Assembly (NCBI GenBank): GCA_902475285.1
Contig: CABRZA010000134.1
Coordinates: forward strand, 1 to 6,614
From: an uncultured Porphyromonadaceae bacterium
GTDB taxonomy: Bacteria > Bacteroidota > Bacteroidia > Bacteroidales > Muribaculaceae
Direction of reading: 5' to 3'
Length of the DNA: 6,614 nt
Part shown: one piece after another, positions 4,665-6,614 of the stretch
How positions within the stretch are numbered: position 1 is the first letter of the stretch
Layout: the number at the start of each line of letters is the position of its first letter
Notes under the pieces: generated by a model
The model's database searches: none
What the model saw: the letters and a program-made list of their open reading frames with translations, nothing else
Told to the model about the DNA's origin: nothing
Made by a program: the position numbers and the translations under genes

Positions 4665-6317
4665 CTAACTTTTTGCCCCCACGGCGGAGGCGTAGGTGGT
4701 GATTCCTCCCACGAGGTTGCGCACGTCGTAGCCGTGGCCGCGCAGGATATTCGACGCCAGATAGCCGCGGAGACCAACGGCGCAGTACACCACCACAGGC
4801 CTGTCGGCGGGGATGCGGTGCAGCTGCCCGCGCAGCTCGTCGAGAGGAATGTTGACGGCGCCGGCGATGCCGCCGTGAGCGAACTCCGCATGGGTGCGAA
4901 CGTCAACGAGCGTCACCTTCGCGAGGTCGAGATCCTCCATCTCGCGCCAGTACACCGGCCTCATGCGGCCCGTGAGAATATTCTCAGCCACATAGCCGGC
5001 GACGGCCACGGGGTCCTTGGCCGACGAATAGGGCGGCGCATAGGCATGCTCCACGCGTGTGAGGTCGGCCACAGTGCCGCCGTGCTTTATCACCAGGGCA
5101 AGCTGGTCGATGCGCTTGTCCACGCCGTCGCGCCCAACGATTTGCGCACCCAACAGACGGCCGTCGGCAGGCGAGAACACCACTTTTATGGTCATCGGCG
5201 CGGCGCCGGGATAATAGCCCGCATGGGAGTTGGGATGCACCGTGGCCGTGAGATAAGGCACGTCCTCCTGCCGCAGGCGCTTGGCGGCGAGGCCCGTGGC
5301 GGCTACCGTAAGGCCGAACACCTTGGCAACCGACGTGCCTATCGAACCCTCGTAGCGAACCCTGTCGCCCAGCGCCATGTTGTCGGCCACGATGCGAGCC
5401 TGGCGGTTGGCCGGCCCGGCGAGATAGTTCATCCACGGCCGGCCGTCGACGGGGTGGGGATATTCTATCGCGTCGCCCACGGCATATACATCGGGGGCCG
5501 ACGTGCGCAGGTATTCGTCAACCTTTATGCCGCCGCGCTCGCCCGTGGCTATGCCGGCGTCGACAGCGAGCTTGGTGAGCGGGCGCACGCCTATCGACAG
5601 AATCACCATGTCGGCGTCGAGCTTGCCGCCGTCGCCGAGTGTCAGCACGAGGCCGTCGCCCCGTTTCCCGAAGGCCGTCACGGCGGTGTTGAGCCGCAGG
5701 TCGACGCCCTGCTGCACCAAATGGTGCCTTACGATGGCGGCCATCGAAAAGTCGAGCGGCGCCATCACCTGGTCGGACATCTCCACGAGCGTGACCGCCA
5801 CGCCGCGGTGGCTCAGATTCTCCACCATTTCCAACCCAATGAAGCCCGCTCCTATCACCACGGCGCGGCGCACCTTGCGGCAGGCCATAAAGTCCGCTAT
5901 GGCGTCGGTGTCGGCCACGTTGCGCAGGGTGAAGATGCCCGGCAGGTCGATACCCGGCAGCGACGGACGGAAAGGCACCGCGCCCGGCGACAGCAGAAGG
6001 CGGTCGTAGCTCTCCTCCGTCACGCTCCCGTCGGGGCCTTTCAGCGTCACGGTCTTGCGCTCGGGGTGCAGGGCCACGGCCTCGGTATTCACGCGGACAT
6101 CCACGTTGAACCGCCGCCCGAACGACGCCGGCGTCTGCACCAGGAGATTGTCGTGGTCTTCGATTACGCCGCCTATATAATATGGTAACCCGCAATTGGC
6201 GTAGGATATATGCTCGCCCTTCTCGACGAGGACGATTTCGTCGGTCTCGGCCACACGTCGTATTCTTGCCGCGGCCGTGGCACCGCCGGCCACACCGCCT
6301 ATTATCACATGTTTCAT
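4665..6317 (-). CDS. FAD-dependent CoA-disulfide/persulfide reductase with C-terminal rhodanese domain
   Basis: This encodes 550 residues. The family uses FAD and NAD(P)H to reduce CoA disulfide, CoA persulfide or polysulfide in the cytoplasm (CoADR-RHD / Npsr type). Residues 3-21 carry the FAD-binding GGVAGGATAAARIRR. SYANCGLPYYIGG (38-50) holds the single redox Cys42, a feature of this class rather than of CXXXXC disulfide reductases. VVIGAGFIGLEMVENL (153-168) is the NAD(P)-binding motif and DVYAVGDAIEYPHP (276-289) is the second FAD motif. A dimerisation domain follows, with conserved tyrosines in SHAGYYPG (364-371) and HAYAPPYSSAKDP (424-436). Residues about 462-545 are a rhodanese domain with DVRTHAEFAHGGIAGAVNIP and an active-site loop CAVGLRG starting at Cys512. 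Both catalytic cysteines are present, so it should be active. ATG 6317 is chosen because the protein then starts at MKHVIIGGVAGG and lies just behind a promoter; the upstream in-frame ATG at 6419 lies inside the tRNA-Val terminator hairpin. Confidence 0.94.
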   Translation of the reverse strand: MKHVIIGGVAGGATAAARIRRVAETDEIVLVEKGEHISYANCGLPYYIGGVIEDHDNLLVQTPASFGRRFNVDVRVNTEAVALHPERKTVTLKGPDGSVTEESYDRLLLSPGAVPFRPSLPGIDLPGIFTLRNVADTDAIADFMACRKVRRAVVIGAGFIGLEMVENLSHRGVAVTLVEMSDQVMAPLDFSMAAIVRHHLVQQGVDLRLNTAVTAFGKRGDGLVLTLGDGGKLDADMVILSIGVRPLTKLAVDAGIATGERGGIKVDEYLRTSAPDVYAVGDAIEYPHPVDGRPWMNYLAGPANRQARIVADNMALGDRVRYEGSIGTSVAKVFGLTVAATGLAAKRLRQEDVPYLTATVHPNSHAGYYPGAAPMTIKVVFSPADGRLLGAQIVGRDGVDKRIDQLALVIKHGGTVADLTRVEHAYAPPYSSAKDPVAVAGYVAENILTGRMRPVYWREMEDLDLAKVTLVDVRTHAEFAHGGIAGAVNIPLDELRGQLHRIPADRPVVVYCAVGLRGYLASNILRGHGYDVRNLVGGITTYASAVGAKS

Positions 6318-6337
6318 ATCGAAATAAAATTTTATCG

Positions 6338-6370
6338 GCAAAGATACGGCCTTTCCCCCACACCGGCAAA
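6338..6370 (-). promoter_or_regulatory. Bacteroidota-type promoter for the reductase-rhodanese gene
   Basis: Read leftward, TTTG (6370-6367) is followed after 20 nt by TATCTTTGC (6346-6338), a full match to the -33/-7 consensus with the same spacing as the rplS promoter. The -7 box ends 20 nt before the ATG at 6317, so the leader would be short (about 15 nt). The intervening AAATTTTATTTCGAT is A/T-rich, as usual for Bacteroidota starts. This promoter lies downstream of the tRNA-Val terminator, so the gene is transcribed independently of the tRNAs. Confidence 0.85.
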
Positions 6371-6399
6371 TCGCACCCGTCAGCCCCATCCCCCGGCAC

Positions 6400-6432
6400 A
6401 AAAAAAAAGACCGAATCATCGAAGACTCGGTC
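6400..6432 (-). terminator. intrinsic terminator after the tRNA-Val genes
   Basis: Read leftward, GACCGAGTC (6432-6424) pairs with GATTCGGTC (6417-6409) over 9 bp, including one G-U, with a 6-nt loop. Nine U follow (from 6408-6400). It begins 6 nt after the encoded CCA of the distal tRNA-Val, so it should end the tandem tRNA transcript. On the + strand no T tract follows. Confidence 0.9.
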
Positions 6433-6438
6433 GCGTAG

Positions 6439-6516
6439 TGGTGGGCGCTGAGGGATTCGAACCCCCGACCCTCTGCTTGTAAGGCAGACGCTCTGAACCA
6501 GCTGAGCTAAGCGCCC
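6439..6516 (-). tRNA. tRNA-Val (TAC anticodon), distal copy
   Basis: On the - strand this is a perfect cloverleaf: acceptor GGGCGCT/AGCGCCC, D stem GCTC/GAGC, anticodon stem TCTGC/GCAGA with loop CTTACAA (anticodon TAC, reading GUN Val codons), and T stem GGGGG/CCCTC around TTCGAAT. The discriminator is A and CCA is encoded (6441-6439). Trimmed of CCA it spans 6442-6516. It is identical to the neighbouring copy and is followed by a terminator. Confidence 0.97.
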
Positions 6517-6535
6517 CTTTGAAGGGGAAAATATG

Positions 6536-6613
6536 TGGTGGGCGCTGAGGGATTCGAACCCCCGACCCTCTGCTTGTAAGGCAGACGCTCTGAACCAGCT
6601 GAGCTAAGCGCCC
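6536..6613 (-). tRNA. tRNA-Val (TAC anticodon), proximal copy
   Basis: Every base is identical to the copy at 6439-6516, with anticodon TAC and encoded CCA (6538-6536). Trimmed of CCA it spans 6539-6613. The gene is complete, with just one base of window beyond its 5' end, so its promoter and any further tRNA copies lie outside. A 19-nt spacer separates the two copies, so they are almost certainly processed from one precursor. Confidence 0.97.
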
Positions 6614-6614
6614 T

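Larger units (their letters stand above)
6438..6613. repeat. tandem 79-bp direct repeat covering two tRNA-Val genes
   Basis: Bases 6438-6516 and 6535-6613 are identical over 79 bp with a 97-bp period. They comprise the whole tRNA plus CCA and one flanking base. The 18-base sequence between the repeat units is unique. This is a recent or concerted gene duplication, and a possible site of copy-number change or assembly collapse. Confidence 0.95.

Noticed and set aside
4638..6188. 516-residue open frame on the + strand opposite the reductase gene
   Set aside because: It is a shadow of the real gene. It is rich in His/Arg/Gly/Ala with no recognisable domain, starts inside the terminator T tract, and the opposite strand carries a full motif-complete enzyme. 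High GC at third positions keeps the antisense frame open.
6318..6419. Upstream ATG start extending the reductase by 34 residues
   Set aside because: The extension overlaps the promoter and the tRNA-Val terminator. The FAD-binding motif begins properly at the ATG at 6317.
6438..6613. Tandem repeat as a possible attachment site or CRISPR-like array
   Set aside because: The repeats are complete tRNA genes with encoded CCA. No integrase, spacer series or mobile gene is present in the window.

Overview
This window looks like ordinary chromosomal DNA from a member of the Bacteroidota, most likely order Bacteroidales. The evidence is three promoters with the TTTG / TAnnTTTG architecture of that phylum, the absence of obvious Shine-Dalgarno sequences (A/T-rich leaders precede several starts), a lipoprotein with a Bacteroidales-type sequence, and GC-rich coding regions between AT-rich spacers. 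A Muribaculaceae-like gut organism would fit, but this is a guess from codon use and gene content.

Layout, left to right. (1) A tRNA-His gene (GTG anticodon) has its own promoter and an 11-bp terminator stem. (2) rplS (ribosomal protein L19) has its own promoter, which repeats 16 bases of the tRNA-His promoter exactly, and a structured leader of about 70 nt. (3) Three consecutive hairpins follow rplS, and the last is a strong intrinsic terminator. (4) A compact rightward cluster follows: dacB (secreted PBP4-type D-Ala-D-Ala carboxypeptidase/endopeptidase), an uncharacterised 209-residue protein, rsmI (16S rRNA C1402 2'-O-methyltransferase) and a coiled-coil lipoprotein resembling the Bacteroides Cbp1 family. 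The 209-residue gene and rsmI overlap by one base (TGATG), and no terminator is visible until after the lipoprotein. (5) A bidirectional terminator separates this cluster from a convergent leftward gene for a flavin-dependent CoA-disulfide/persulfide reductase fused to a rhodanese domain, with its own consensus promoter. (6) Two identical tandem tRNA-Val (TAC) genes, also leftward, end at a terminator just upstream of that promoter.

Functionally the window mixes translation (two tRNA species, L19, RsmI), cell-wall remodelling (PBP4), a surface or periplasmic lipoprotein, and low-molecular-weight thiol/persulfide redox chemistry. There is no sign of a mobile element, CRISPR array, phage or defence system. 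No convincing new biological system was found. The most useful open leads are the uncharacterised protein coupled to rsmI, the Cbp1-like lipoprotein with candidate O-glycosylation sites, the rplS leader, and the hairpin array behind rplS.
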